64,000 nt of DNA from Eustoma russellianum (GCA_036186865.1 AP025062.1:26599437-26663436), one strand, 5' to 3'; counted from the stretch's first letter, positions 35,712 to 48,375 are shown. The notes: generated by a model from the sequence alone, not told the origin. Numbers and translations are program-made.

Positions 35712-36450
35712 TGTAAGGGAGAAACAACAAGTAGGATACAACACCTACAAGGATCAACTTCAAGAAAACCAACCAAAATGCTCAACCAATTCAACACAAT
35801 TGATTCACCAAGCAAAGATCAATCTCACATCAACATCATAAGCGAATTATGAATGATAAAGCTTCAAACAACACAAGATATTTATACGTGGAAAAACCCC
35901 TTCAATGTGAAGGATAAAAAACCACGGGACTTGTAAGGAGTCCACCCTTCTTCTTTTCTTATTATGAAAATTGAGGGTAAAAACACCCAAATCAGTCTAC
36001 AAGGATGTTACAGCCCACCAACAATAACATACATAAGAGACAACAATTGAAGGAGAACAAAAATGCAGAAATGTCACCAAAATCGCAGCTGACACCAGCA
36101 GCGATTAAAAATGATCCAGAGCTCGGATCGAAATTCTGAACAGTCAGAATGTAGCCCTATGTGTTCCGAAGAAGCTGTCCAAACTTCAGCAAAATCCAAC
36201 GGTTGGATCTCCGGCGACCGTCAAAATAGCAGAGGCTGCCCAGAAAATCTGTACACAAGCGAAAACTCTCTCCTCTCTCTTTTCTCTCTGTTTTTCCAAC
36301 TCTCAGATGTTCTACAGTGCCTACGAATTTCAGCCAGCAAAAAAAAACCTTTTCAAGGGTTGCTCAAACCATTTGGGCCTTATAAAACAAGTGATTGGTC
36401 TATCACTTACAAAATGTCCAATAACAAATGGACTGGACTAATGCCCAACA
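35712..36450 (-). repeat. Array LTR 1
   Basis: In plus coordinates it runs TGTAAGGGAGAAAC to ATGCCCAACA. It differs from LTRs 2-4 at more positions than they differ from each other. It has no internal region on its left, so it is the terminal 3' LTR. Confidence 0.93.
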
Positions 36451-37851
36451 ATCTCCCCCTCCAATCCAATTTGGGGAAGAACATACGTAAAGCTCATCAA
36501 TAGGACATACCTGAAAGCTTGGAACAAAATTCAAGCTTGCTTCCTGGAACTACCTTTGTCAACATATCAGCACCATTCTTGTTGGTGTGAATCTTCTTCA
36601 ACTTTATTAGTTGCTCTTCAATGACATCACGCAACCAATGATACCTTACATCAATATGCTTTGTGCGGGCATGGTACATGCTATTTTTACTCAAATTCAT
36701 AGCACTTTGACTATCACAAAACACAACATACTCCATTTGCTTCAAACCTAACTCTTGAAAGAAACGCTTCAACCAAAGCATTTCTTTACATGCTTCCACA
36801 GCTGCTATATACTCTGCCTCGGTAGTAGACAATGCTACAAACTTCTGTAGCTTGGATTGCCATGAAATGGCTCCCCCTGCAAATTTAAACAAGTAACCTG
36901 AGGTAGACCTTCTGTTATCAAGATCACCAGCCATGTCAGCATCTGTAAATCCTTCAAGAATAGGCTCACCACCTCCAAAACATAAACTCAATTTTGAGGT
37001 GCCATGCAAATATCTCAAGATCCACTTTACAGCTTCCCAGTGAACCTTGCCTGGGTTAGCCAAGAATCTGCTAACCAATCCAATAGCTTGCTACAATAGT
37101 GACATATCGTGGGTTCTCTCCCATCCTTGGACTTGGACCTGTACTTTGACTTGCCACGCCCCTTGGGACATCTACTCTTGCTTCTTCCTCTATTCTCTAC
37201 AACAAGTGCCTGTGAAATATCAACACCCATCTCCTTTCTTTTAAGCTCTTCATTGAACATGCTCTCTTTAATGTCATCCAATGAAAGCGTATCATCTGGA
37301 GCTGAGTTGCTGATGGACACAACCAAGGTTTCCCAACTGTCCGGCAGAGAACTCAATAGGAATAAAGCCTGCAACTCATCATCAAGAACAATCTTCATCA
37401 CAGTCAACTTGTTAATGATATCTTGAAAGTCACTTAGATGCTCAGAAACTGACTTCCCTGGCTTCACCTTGAGATTAACAAGTCTCTTAATCAATGATGC
37501 CTTGTTGTGAGCAGTCTTTCTTTCGTAAAGACCCTCCAATTTTCTCCACAACTCAAATGGCTCATTCTCTTAGGACACATGATTGAATATGCTAATGTCA
37601 ATCCACTGTCTAATTGTTCCCAAGGTCTTTCTCTTCAGCTTTTCCTATTCTTTATCTGACATCTTCTCTGGTTTAGTGGGCGTGTCATCTTTCTTGGTTT
37701 TATCCACATCAATTGGGTCAAACAAATCTTTACAGTATAGCAAATCTTCCATCATCGGACGCCAAATGGAATAATTGGTTGATGTCAATTTAACCATAGA
37801 ATGATTTCCAGATTCCATATCTACAGTTTAACCAAACGCTCTGATACCAGT
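36451..37851 (-). pseudogene. Array unit A: gag fragment fused to RNase H
   Basis: On the minus strand: primer site (near 37836-37850), Gag start MESGNH at about 37820, a TAA at 37569-37571, Gag continuing to half a knuckle (CHYC) near 37090, then an abrupt switch into the RNase H region (LVSRFLANP) that runs to a stop at 36497. The start of unit A differs slightly from units B and C (for example CHYCSK in place of CHYCGK). Gag and RNase H parts are in different frames. Protease, integrase and RT are deleted. Confidence 0.9.
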
Positions 37852-38592
37852 TGTAGGGGAGAAACAACAAGTAGGATACAACACCTACAAGGATCAACTT
37901 CAAGACAACCAACCAAAATGCTCAACCAATTCAACACAATTGATTCACCAAGCAAAGATCAATCTCACATCAACACCATAAGCGAATTATGAATGATAAA
38001 GCTTCAAACAACACAAGAGATTTATACGTGGAAAAACCCCTTCAATGTGAAGGATAAAAAACCACGGGACTTGTAAGGAGTCCACCCTTCTTCTTCTCTT
38101 ATTATGAAAATTGAGGGTAAAAACACCCAAATCAGTCTACAAGGATGTTACAGCCCACCAACAATAACATACATAAGAGACAACAATTGAAGGAGAACAA
38201 AAATGCAGAAATGTCACCAAAATCGCAGCTGACACCAGCAGTGATTAAAAACGATCCAGAGCTTAGATTGAAATTCTGAACGGTCAGAATGTAGCCCTGT
38301 GTGTTCCGAAGAAGCTGTCCAAATTTCAGCAAACGCCAACGGTTGGATCTCCGGCGATCGTCAAAATAGCAGAGGCTGCCCAGAAAATCTGCACACACGT
38401 GAAAAACTCTCTCCTCTCTCTTTTCTCTCTGTTTTTCCAACTCTCAGATGTTCTACAGTGCCTACGAATTTCAGCCAGCAAAAAAAAACCTTTTCAACGG
38501 TTGCTCAAACCATTTGGGCCTTATAAAATAAGTGATTGGTCTATTACTTACAAAATGTCCAATAACAAATGGACTGGACTAATGCCCCAACA
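37852..38592 (-). repeat. Array LTR 2
   Basis: It runs TGTAGGGGAGAAAC to GCCCCAACA. On the minus strand it contains a TATA-like TTATTTTATAAGG near 38518-38530, present with small changes in all four LTRs. Confidence 0.93.
38518..38530 (-). promoter_or_regulatory. LTR TATA-like element (array)
   Basis: On the minus strand TATTTTATAAGG lies in the first part of the LTR, the usual U3 position. Equivalent motifs occur in the other array LTRs. Confidence 0.45.
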
Positions 38593-39993
38593 ATCTCCCC
38601 CTCCAGTCCAATTTGGGGAGGAACATATGTAAAGCTCATCAATAGGACATATCTGAAAGCTTGGAACAAAATTCAAGCTTGCTTCCTGAAACTACCTTTG
38701 TCAACATATCAGCACCATTCTTGTTGGTGTGGATCTTCTTCAACTTCATTAGTTGCTCTTCAATGATATCACGCAACCAATGATACCTTACATCAATATG
38801 CTTTGTGCGGGCATGGTACATGCTATTTTTACTCAAATCCATAGCACTTTGACTATCACAAAACACAACATACTCCATTTGCTTCAAACCTAACTCTTGA
38901 AAGAAACGTTTCAACCAAAGCATTTCTTTACATGCTTCCATAGCTGCTATATACTCTGCCTCGGTAGTAGACAATGCTACACACTTCTGTAGCTTGGATT
39001 GCCATGAAATGGCTCCCCCTGCAAATTTGAACAAGTAACCTGAGGTAGACCTTCTGTTATCAAGATCACCAGCCATGTCAGCATCTGTAAATCCTTCAAG
39101 AATAGGCTCACCACCTCCAAAACATAAACTCAATTTTGAGGTGCCATGCAAATATCTCAAGATCCACTTTACAGCTTCCCAGTGAACCTTGCCTGGGTTA
39201 GCCAAGAATCTGCTAACCAATCCAATAGCTTTCCACAATAGTGACATATTGTGGGTTCTCTCCCATCCTTGGTCTTGGACCTGTACTTTGACTTGCCACG
39301 CCCCTTGGGACATCTACTCTTGCTTCTTCCTCTATTCTCTACCACAAGTGCCTGTGAAATATCAACACCCATCTCCTTTCTTTTAAGCTCTTCATTGAAC
39401 ATGCTCTCTTTAATGTCATCCAATGAAAGCGTATCATCTGGAGCTGAGTTGCTGATGGACACAACCAAGGTTTCCCAACTGTCCGGCAGAGAACTCAATA
39501 GGAATAAAGCCTGCAACTCATCATCAAGAACAATCTTCATCACAGTCAACTTGTTAATGATATCTTGAAAGTCACTTAGATGCTCAGAAACTGACTTCCC
39601 TGGCTTCACCTTGAGATTAACAAGTCTCTTAATCAATGATGCCTTGTTGTGAGCAGTCTTTCTTTCGTAAAGACCCTCCAATTTTCTCCACAACTCAAAT
39701 GGCTCATTCTCTTAGGACACATGATTGAATATGCTAATGTCAATCCACTGTCTAATTGTTCCCAAGGTCTTTCTCTTCAGCTTTTCCCATTCTTTATCTG
39801 ACATCTTCTCTGGTTTAGTGGGCGTGTCATCTTTCTTGGTTTTATCCACATCAATTGAGTCAAACAAATCTTTACAGTATAGCAAATCTTCTATCATCGG
39901 ACGCCAAATGGAATAATTGGTTGATGTCAATTTAACCATAGAATGATTTCCAGATTCCATATCTACAATTTAACCAAACGCTCTGATACCAGT
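38593..39993 (-). pseudogene. Array unit B: gag fragment fused to RNase H
   Basis: It has the same 1401-bp organisation as unit A. Gag N-terminus (39960-39712, TAA stop), Gag middle (39693 to about 39230) with the LLSSLPDSW motif and the first half of the CCHC knuckle, then the fusion point near 39228 and RNase H to 38639 with TEAEYIAA and FCDSQSA motifs. The deletion joins knuckle to RNase H out of frame, so no Gag-Pol fusion would be made. Confidence 0.92.
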
Positions 39994-40732
39994 TGTCGGG
40001 GAGAAACAACAAGTAGGATACAACACCTACAAGGATCAACTTCAAGACAACCAACCAAAATGCTCAACCAATTCAACACAATTGATTCACCAAGCAAAGA
40101 TCAATCTCACATCAACACCATAAGCGAATTATGAATGATAAAGCTTCAAACAACACAAGAGATTTATACGTGGAAAAACCCCTTCAATGTGAAGGATAAA
40201 AAACCACGGGACTTGTAAGGAGTCCACCCTTCTTCTTCTCTTAATATGAAAATTGAGGGTAAAAACACCCAAATCAGTCTACAAGGATGTTACAGCCCAC
40301 CAACAATAACATACATAAGAGACAACAATTGAAGGAGAACAAAAATGCAGAAATGTCACCTAAATCGCAGCTGACACCAGCAGTGATTAAAAACGATCCA
40401 GAGCTTAGATTGAAATTCTGAACGGTCAGAATGTAGCCCTGTGTGTTCCGAAGAAGCTGTCCAAATTTCAGCAAACGCCAACGGTTGGATCTCCGGCGAT
40501 CGTCAAAATAGCAGAGGCTGCCTAGAAAATCTGCACACACGCGAAAACTCTCTCCTCTCTCTTTTCTCTCTGTTTTTCCAACTCTCAGATGTTCTACAGT
40601 GCCTACGAATTTCAGCCAGCAAAAAAAACCTTTTCAACGGTTGCTCAAACCATTTGGGCCTTATAAAATAAGTGATTGGTCTATTACTTACAAAATGTCC
40701 AATAACAAATGGACTGGACTAATGCCCCAACA
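39994..40732 (-). repeat. Array LTR 3
   Basis: It runs TGTCGGGGAGAAAC to GCCCCAACA, 739 bp. It is nearly identical to LTR 4, sharing TGTCGG at the edge and CTTAATATG inside. Confidence 0.93.
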
Positions 40733-42133
40733 ATCTCCCCCTCCAGTCCAATTTGGGGAGGAACATACGTAAAGCTCATCAATAGGACATATCTGAAAGC
40801 TTGGAACAAAATTCAAGCTTGCTTCCTGAAACTACCTTTGTCAACATATCAGCACCATTCTTGTTGGTGTGGATCTTCTTCAACTTCATTAGTTGCTCTT
40901 CAATGATATCACGCAACCAATGATACCTTACATCAATATGCTTTGTGCGGGCATGGTACATGCTATTTTTACTCAAATCCATAGCACTTTGACTATCACA
41001 AAACACAACATACTCCATTTGCTTCAAACCTAACTCTTGAAAGAAACGTTTCAACCAAAGCATTTCTTTACATGCTTCCACAGCTGCTATATACTCTGCC
41101 TCGGTAGTAGACAATGCTACACACTTCTGTAGCTTGGATTGCCATGAAATGGCTCCCCCTGCAAATTTGAACAAGTAACCTGAGGTAGACCTTCTGTTAT
41201 CAAGATCACCAGCCATGTCAGCATCTGTAAATCCTTCAAGAATAGGCTCACCACCTCCAAAACATAAACTCAATTTTGAGGTGCCATGCAAATATCTCAA
41301 GATCCACTTTACAGCTTCCCAGTGAACCTTGCCTGGGTTAGCCAAGAATCTGCTAACCAATCCAATAGCTTTCCACAATAGTGACATATTGTGGGTTCTC
41401 TCCCATCCTTGGTCTTGGACCTGTACTTTGACTTGCCACGCCCCTTGGGACATCTACTCTTGCTTCTTCCTCTATTCTCTACCACAAGTGCCTGTGAAAT
41501 ATCAACACCCATCTCCTTTCTTTTAAGCTCTTCATTGAACATGCTCTCTTTAATGTCATCCAATGAAAGCGTATCATCTGGAGCTGAGTTGCTGATGGAC
41601 ACAACCAAGGTTTCCCAACTGTCCGGCAGAGAACTCAATAGGAATAAAGCCTGCAACTCATCATCAAGAACAATCTTCATCACAGTCAACTTGTTAATGA
41701 TATCTTGAAAGTCACTTAGATGCTCAGAAACTGACTTCCCTGGCTTCACCTTGAGATTAACAAGTCTCTTAATCAATGATGCCTTGTTGTGAGCAGTCTT
41801 TCTTTCGTAAAGACCCTCCAATTTTCTCCACAACTCAAATGGCTCATTCTCTTAGGACACATGATTGAATATGCTAATGTCAATCCACTGTCTAATTGTT
41901 CCCAAGGTCTTTCTCTTCAGCTTTTCCCATTCTTTATCTGACATCTTCTCTGGTTTAGTGGGCGTGTCATCTTTCTTGGTTTTATCCACATCAATTGAGT
42001 CAAACAAATCTTTACAGTATAGCAAATCTTCTATCATCGGACGCCAAATGGAATAATTGGTTGATGTCAATTTAACCATAGAATGATTTCCAGATTCCAT
42101 ATCTACAATTTAACCAAACGCTCTGATACCAGT
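40733..42133 (-). pseudogene. Array unit C: gag fragment fused to RNase H
   Basis: It is nearly identical to unit B, with the same TAA (41851-41853), the same fusion point near 41368 and the same RNase H end (40779). In the ORFs compared, one difference is a Val where unit B has Met in the RNase H segment AA(V/M)EACKE. Confidence 0.92.
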
Positions 42134-42871
42134 TGTCGGGGAGAAACAACAAGTAGGATACAACACCTACAAGGATCAACTTCAAGACAACCAACCAAAA
42201 TGCTCAACCAATTCAACACAATTGATTCACCAAGCAAAGATCAATCTCACATCAACACCATAAGCGAATTATGAATGATAAAGCTTCAAACAACACAAGA
42301 GATTTATACGTGGAAAAACCCCTTCAATGTGAAGGATAAAAAACCACGGGACTTGTAAGGAGTCCACCCTTCTTCTTCTCTTAATATGAAAATTGAGGGT
42401 AAAAACACCCAAATCAGTTTACAAGGATGTTACAGCCCACCAACAATAACATACATAAGAGACAACAATTGAAGGAGAACAAAAATGCAGAAATGTCACC
42501 TAAATCGCAGCTGACACCAGCAGTGATTAAAAACGATCCAGAGCTTAGATTGAAATTCTGAACGGTCAGAATGTAGCCCTGTGTGTTCCGAAGAAGCTGT
42601 CCAAATTTCAGCAAACGCCAACGGTTGGATCTCCGGCGATCGTCAAAATAGCAGAGGCTGCCTAGAAAATCTGCACACACGCGAAAACTCTCTCCTCTCT
42701 CTTTTCTCTCTGTTTTTCCAACTCTCAGATGTTCTACAGTGCCTACGAATTTCAGCCAGCAAAAAAACCTTTTCAACGGTTGCTCAAACCATTTGGGCCT
42801 TATAAAATAAGTGATTGGTCTATTACTTACAAAATGTCCAATAACAAATGGACTGGACTAATGCCCCAACA
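42134..42871 (-). repeat. Array LTR 4
   Basis: It runs TGTCGGGGAGAAAC to GCCCCAACA, 738 bp. It is the 3' LTR of the longer relative at right and at the same time the 5' LTR of unit C, whose primer site (TGGTATCAGAGC on the minus strand) abuts it at 42120-42131. Confidence 0.93.
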
Positions 42872-42917
42872 ATCTCCCCCTCCAGTCCAATTTGGGGAGG
42901 AACATACGTAAAGCTCA

Positions 42918-44735
42918 TCAATAGGACATATCTGAAAGCTTGGAACAAAATTCAAGCTTGCTTCCTGAAACTACCTTTGTCAACATATCAGCACCATTCT
43001 TGTTGGTGTGGATCTTCTTCAACTTCATTAGTTGCTCTTCAATGATATCACGCAACCAATGATACCTTACATCAATATGCTTTGTGCGGGCATGGTACAT
43101 GCTATTTTTACTCAAATCCATAGCACTTTGACTATCACAAAACACAACATACTCCATTTGCTTCAAACCTAACTCTTGAAAGAAACGTTTCAACCAAAGC
43201 ATTTCTTTACATGCTTCCACAGCTGCTATATACTCTGCCTCGGTAGTAGACAATGCTACACACTTCTGTAGCTTGGATTGCCATGAAATGGCTCCCCCTG
43301 CAAATTTGAACAAGTAACCTGAGGTAGACCTTCTGTTATCAAGATCACCAGCCATGTCAGCATCTGTAAATCCTTCAAGAATAGGCTCACCACCTCCAAA
43401 ACATAAACTCAATTTTGAGGTGCCATGCAAATATCTCAAGATCCACTTTACAGCTTCCCAGTGAACCTTGCCTGGGTTAGCCAAGAATCTGCTAACCAAT
43501 CCAACCGCATGTGCAATATCCGGTCTTGTACACACCATAGCATACATCAATGAACCAACAGCAGAGGAGTAAGGAATATGTGACATACTTTCCTTCTCTT
43601 TCTCGGTAGTAGGACAACACTGCTTGCTCAACTTGAAATGACCTGCAAGTGGTGTATTAACCGGCTTGGCATTCTTCATATTGAACCTTTCAAGCACCCG
43701 TTCAATATACTTCTCTTGTGACAGCCAAACCTTACCAGCTTTTCTATCACGAACAATTTCAATGCCAAAAATTTGCTTTGTAGGACCCAAATATTTCATA
43801 TCAAAGGTCTTTGACAAATCCTCTTTCAACCTACGAATCATCTCAATATCTTGTCACACTATCAGCATATCATTAACATACAAGCAAAGGATAATGAAGT
43901 TACCTTCAGAGAACTTTCTAAAATAAACACAAGGATCTGCAGAAGTCCGCTTGTACCCATTAGTACTCATAAAGGAATCAAACTTGCGGTACCATTTCCT
44001 TGGTGCCTGCTTGAGTCCATATAGACTCTTTTTCAACTTGCAAACAAAATTCTCCTTACCTTTGACTTCAAATCCTTCTGGCTGCTCCATGTAAATCTCC
44101 TCATTCAAATCACCATGTAAAAAAAGCAGTTTTTACATCAAGTTGTTCAATTTCAAGATCCAAACTTGCAGCTAGTCCCAAAATTATACGAATAGAAGTC
44201 ATCTTCACCAATGGTGCAAAAATCTCATCAAAGTCGATGCCTTTCTTCTGATGGCATCCCTTCACCACTAATCTTGCTTTCCGCCTCACTAGCTTGTGGT
44301 CATCTTTCTTGTTCTTAAGCAACCACCTGTTCTTCAAGACTTTCTTCCCTGTTGGACGCTTCACCAAGTCGTAGGTTTCATTCTTCTTTAAAGAATCCAT
44401 CTCCTCTTGCATAGCCTTAAACCAATGGTCTTTATCTGGATGTGACAACACCTCTTGAAGGCTCTCAGGCTCCCCCTCATCTGTGATTAGAATATAATCT
44501 GAACTAGGATAAAGTCTTGAAGGTTGTCGAACTCGGGTTGACTTTCTAAGTGTTTGCTCTTCCACCTGTGGGCTGAATTGCTCCCCCTGATTAGAAGACT
44601 CTCCATGTTCAATGTCTACATCTTCATTTTCAGGTTATGGTACAACAACTTCTGGTTGTATCTCTTCAATATGGTCATGTTCATGAATGGTGTCATGACC
44701 ATCCTTCTCCAGAAGTGAAGAATCATATTCTCTCT
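42918..44735 (-). pseudogene. copia pol 3' half (RT and RNase H), array relative
   Basis: Minus-strand RT and RNase H resemble Tork/Tnt1-type copia elements. The integrase-RT linker lies at about 44735-44500, the RT N-terminus at 44480-44110. An extra T in a T-run near 44130 shifts the frame. RT continues from 44108. The catalytic box reads YVND in place of YVDD near 43869-43880, followed by a TGA at 43854. RT then runs to 43500 and RNase H (FTDADMAGD, TEAEYIAA, FCDSQSA) to 42918. Near 43505 it carries the AHAVGLVSR sequence that the array units lack upstream of their fusion point, so it shows the undeleted arrangement. Its 5' part is replaced by LINE sequence. Confidence 0.9.
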
Positions 44736-46290
44736 CCCGCCTTACCACCTCCTCTTCGCCCACTGCAACCGCATCAAAGATGTTTCTAAAAACGTCATTA
44801 TTCTATTTGCGCAGGTGATGTTTAAGACACCGTATTTTATCATAAAATCCCCACATGCCTCCAACTGTAGGGAATGACTGCCAGTGATGTCACACCAAAC
44901 TGTCAAAATTTGGATTAGTTGCCCACACATCAAGATACCTGAAAGTAGTAGGTACATTTGTAGCCTTGAGATCATAAGTCAAGAAAATGGGCGAATGGTC
45001 AGATGTTGCCATATTGAGATGCTGATAATGTATCGTAGTAAATAAATCCAAAAAAGAAGAAGAGCACAAATAACAATCCAGGCGACGCCATACCTATCCC
45101 AAGCCACGTTCTTCACACCGTGTATATGGATATCCTTGATATGATGTAGACTCAAGAGAAAATGCTAAAACCTAATCATTAAAATCCTGCAACGACCGTA
45201 TTGACGGAGTAGAGCGTCCCTTATGCTCTTATAAGGACAAAAATGTATTGAAATCCCCTCCAACCAGCCAAGGGAGGTCCAATATGCCATGAAAATACTG
45301 TAAATCTGCCCACAACGGTCGATGAGCCGCAACCGAATGTAATCCATAAACCAAAGCCAACCAAAAAGCGTCACCTTATGCCAACCATTTAAGCTTAAGT
45401 GAATAATTTTGGTCTCCTCGGCATTCCTCATCCAAGGAAAATAATGAATCCCTCCAAAAAAACCAAATGTGGTCATCACAGGCAGAAACAGCTTTTGAAA
45501 ATCCAAATTTTAGATGATAAGACAACAATGAAGAAATACGAGCTTTTGGTTCTATAATTACCAAAATATTCAAATTATAACGGCAAATTAATGATACAAT
45601 ACGATCGACTGAGGTATGTATACCTCTAACATTCGATATTAAGATCTTTAATTAAGATATAGCATTAAAGGAGTTAGAGAGATGAGCAGCACGCAACCTT
45701 GTAACACTGGGTGCTGTCGGTGGAAGATCCTGATGAGTCCGATGTAGTAATTTCTAAGGAATGCGCAACTCCGAATTAGTGGCTGATCCGCAGTGTCAAA
45801 TTTGTGATTGATTATCCATTATAATTGACTAACTAAACGAGCAATAGAATCAAGAATGTCCGTGCCTTGAATATTTGTTGCTAACTGAACCAGACGATTA
45901 TTATCAATTTCACTATCTGATACAGAATATACCTCAATTTAGCCAGGAAGCTCATTTACCATACTGTCATCCACACCACGAAGACGAGCTATATCCTATG
46001 CATTTGACACCAAAATAGTACCGTAAATATCTAGAGATGGTGGTGGTTGAATTACTTGAGTGTCAGTATGCTTAGAAGATATATCTGCACCAGGATGTAT
46101 TGGCATGATTTCTGGTGGGTTTTTCTGGGGCCCAACATTGTTTAGGCTCCTTATCCTCTTCAGTACGCCTCATGTTAGAGGGCTTATTCTGCATGGCTTT
46201 CTCAGGTTGACTAGGTAGTCGGCAACTATATGTCCAAGTTGAAAACACCCAGAAATACGAGTCGTAACAGACTGAGTTGAGGATGAGTAT
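44736..46290 (-). pseudogene. L1-like LINE fragment (ORF1 tail, endonuclease)
   Basis: Reading the minus strand, a decayed knuckle-like CFQLGHIVADY segment near 46235 suggests the ORF1 end. An AP-endonuclease-like region follows: NILVIIEPKAR (about 45573-45540), then IWFFW, and later the FRNIFDAV linker near 44790-44770 typical of plant L1 elements before the RT. Many stops and frame changes are present. RT is absent; the fragment ends against copia sequence near 44736. Family assignment is by motif resemblance only. Confidence 0.68.
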
Positions 46291-46292
46291 AA

Positions 46293-47066
46293 TATTCTAT
46301 CTCTAGACTGATGGACAGTCAGAGAGGACCATCCCGGCCTTGAAGGATATGTTTAGAGCTTGTGCACTAGATTTCAAGGGAAATTGCGATAATATGGTGA
46401 AGCTGATAGAGTTATCATATAATAACAGTCATCGTGGCGCTGTTGGCATGGAGTAGGTTGAGGCTTTGTACGGTAGAAAGTGCAGATCCCCTGTGTATTG
46501 GGATGAAGTTGGGGAAAGAAGCATCACTAGACCCAAGCTAGTTGAGCAGACATTGGAGAAAGGAAAGATTATTTGACAAAGGCTCAAAGTAGCTCACTAT
46601 CGTAGTAAGAGATGGGCAGTTTTTAAGAGACGACCTTTGGAGTTTGCAGTGGGTGAAAAAGTGTATCTTAAGGTTTTTCCAACGAAAGGAGTCATGAGAT
46701 TTGGAGAGAGAGGTAAGTCAAGTCCAATGTATATTGGACCATATAAAATACTTGAGAAGATTAGAAACTTGGTGCATCGTTTAGCACTACCTCCAGCATT
46801 ATGTCAAGTGCACAATATGTCCATGTGTCATAATTACGGTGTTATGTTTCTACCTAAGTCACGTACTAGAAGCTCGACACTAAAAATAAGAAGCGATGTA
46901 ACATATGAAGAACTACCAGTACGACCATGGATAAGAAAGATCAAGTATTGAGGAGAAGAGTAATTCCATATGTAAAAGCTCAGTAGAGTAATCATACTGA
47001 ACGAGAAGCCATGTAGGAACTCGAGGAGCAGATGAAAGAGAACTATCAACACCTGTTCGTCTGAGG
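46293..47066 (+). pseudogene. Second gypsy integrase C-terminus and chromodomain
   Basis: It starts at the integrase DGQSERTI motif (Glu of the catalytic triad) and continues through NNSH, ALYGRKCRSP, the GPYKILEK motif near 46737 and a decayed chromodomain to about 47066. Stops occur near 46294, 46456, 46573, 46949 and beyond. It is related to, but a different family from, the element at 1-4212. Its left edge abuts LINE sequence. Confidence 0.85.
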
Positions 47067-47109
47067 TACGCAAGTTTTAAGGACAAAACTTTTTGTATGG
47101 GGAGATAAA

Positions 47110-48375
47110 TGTTATACTCGAATATTTTTCAAAAAAAATAAAAATGAAATATATAAATGTGAAATATAGGATAATGGTGATCTAAGATAATATTTTGTGA
47201 GGATGGGTAAATAAGGGATAAAATCAAATCTTAACTGATCAATTTGAAATGGCATATTCCCTTTATCCACCATGATACCTAATTGCCAATTTATTCTACC
47301 CAAAACCTTAAATTCCAACCCTACCTTAGACAATTAGGCCGTCCACCTACAAAAGAGAAACAGAGAAATTTTCTTTCAGCAAACCCTAAGATTGGATCAA
47401 CTATGTAGTATAATACACATACAGGTAAGTACCCTCTTTGTGTTCGTTGTTTTTTTGCAAAACATTACAGTTATATTTTTGTATAAACTTGAGGATCATG
47501 CATATGTATAAGTGATTTTGTAGATGGACATTATATGTATGCAGACCGTGTGTGTATATATATGCAAATTTTTGTATTTTAAGTAAATAAAAGCCAAATA
47601 TATATATATGTATGGCATTTATATAGGTCGGCCATTTTCGTATGTATATAATATGTAATTTATACTATATATATGTGGTGATTTTGTGCGATTTTCTTGT
47701 AAATATATTTATGAATGTGGTAGCGGTGTGATTTTTTGTGGAGGGTGAAAATTTATGATTTTTGATGAATTGAGGGTTGAATAAGGTTGAAAATTAGACT
47801 TGGGTGGTTTTTGGTGACGGAAAAGAGACACCACCGCAGCACGTGTGCCTCACGTGTCGGCTAGCTAGCGGCGCATGTAGCAGATGTGCAGTGTGTTGTG
47901 TGTTGTGTGTGAACTGTGTGTGCAGGGTGTGGTGCGTATTGTGTGTGGGTGTGGATGGTGTGTGTGTTTGATAGGCCGAGGGGTAGTGTAGGTGGGAAGG
48001 AGAGGTTAGGGCTGGCGGGTGTTGGATAGGGGTTGAGGGAGAAAGGGAGGCTGGGTCCTGGGGCTGGCTGGAGGCTAAAGAAGTCAGGGGTGGGCTGTGA
48101 GGAAGTTTGGTCAAGGCGAAATGGGCTGACAGAGAGGAAGTTGGGTACTAGGAATGCTAGTGGGCCGAGAAAAAAGATGGGAGAAGGAAGGAAAGTGGGC
48201 CGAAGGGACATAGGAGGAAGAGAAGGAATAAAAAAGAGAGGAAAAGAAGGAGTTGGCAGTGAGTTGGGCTGGGCTAGGCGAGTGAGCTTTTGGGCTGAGG
48301 GAGGTCAGATAAAGGAATTAGGCAATGTGTGTGAAGGCTGTTCGTGTATGTATATATGTGTATATGCACATGTAC
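47110..48375 (+). repeat. Second gypsy 3' LTR, left part
   Basis: It begins TGTTATACTCG after the purine tract near 47096-47109 (TATGGGGAGATAAA). A purine-rich GC-rich stretch lies at 47980-48300. The LTR is cut at 48375 by the large gypsy derivative and resumes at 59146. Confidence 0.7.

Larger units (their letters stand above)
35712..44735 (-). mobile_element. Tandem copia array: LTR-int x3, LTR, truncated relative
   Basis: Four LTRs of 738-741 bp (35712-36450, 37852-38592, 39994-40732, 42134-42871) alternate with three internal regions of exactly 1401 bp each (36451-37851, 38593-39993, 40733-42133). The repeat period is about 2140 bp. To the right of the last LTR lies the 3' part of a longer relative (42872-about 44735) with RT and RNase H. 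Adjacent units share an LTR, so each LTR except the first acts as 3' LTR for what is to its right and 5' LTR for what is to its left. No target duplication can be assigned because the right end is truncated by LINE sequence. Confidence 0.93.

Noticed and set aside
36111..36503. 130-codon plus-strand ORF and its equivalents in each array LTR
   Set aside because: It is antisense to the LTR and differs in frame between copies through A-run length changes. Not supported as a gene.
35712..42871. Regular 2.1-kb spacing considered as a satellite or CRISPR-like array
   Set aside because: The repeats are LTRs with primer sites and purine tracts, and the spacers are retroelement interiors; this is nuclear plant DNA.
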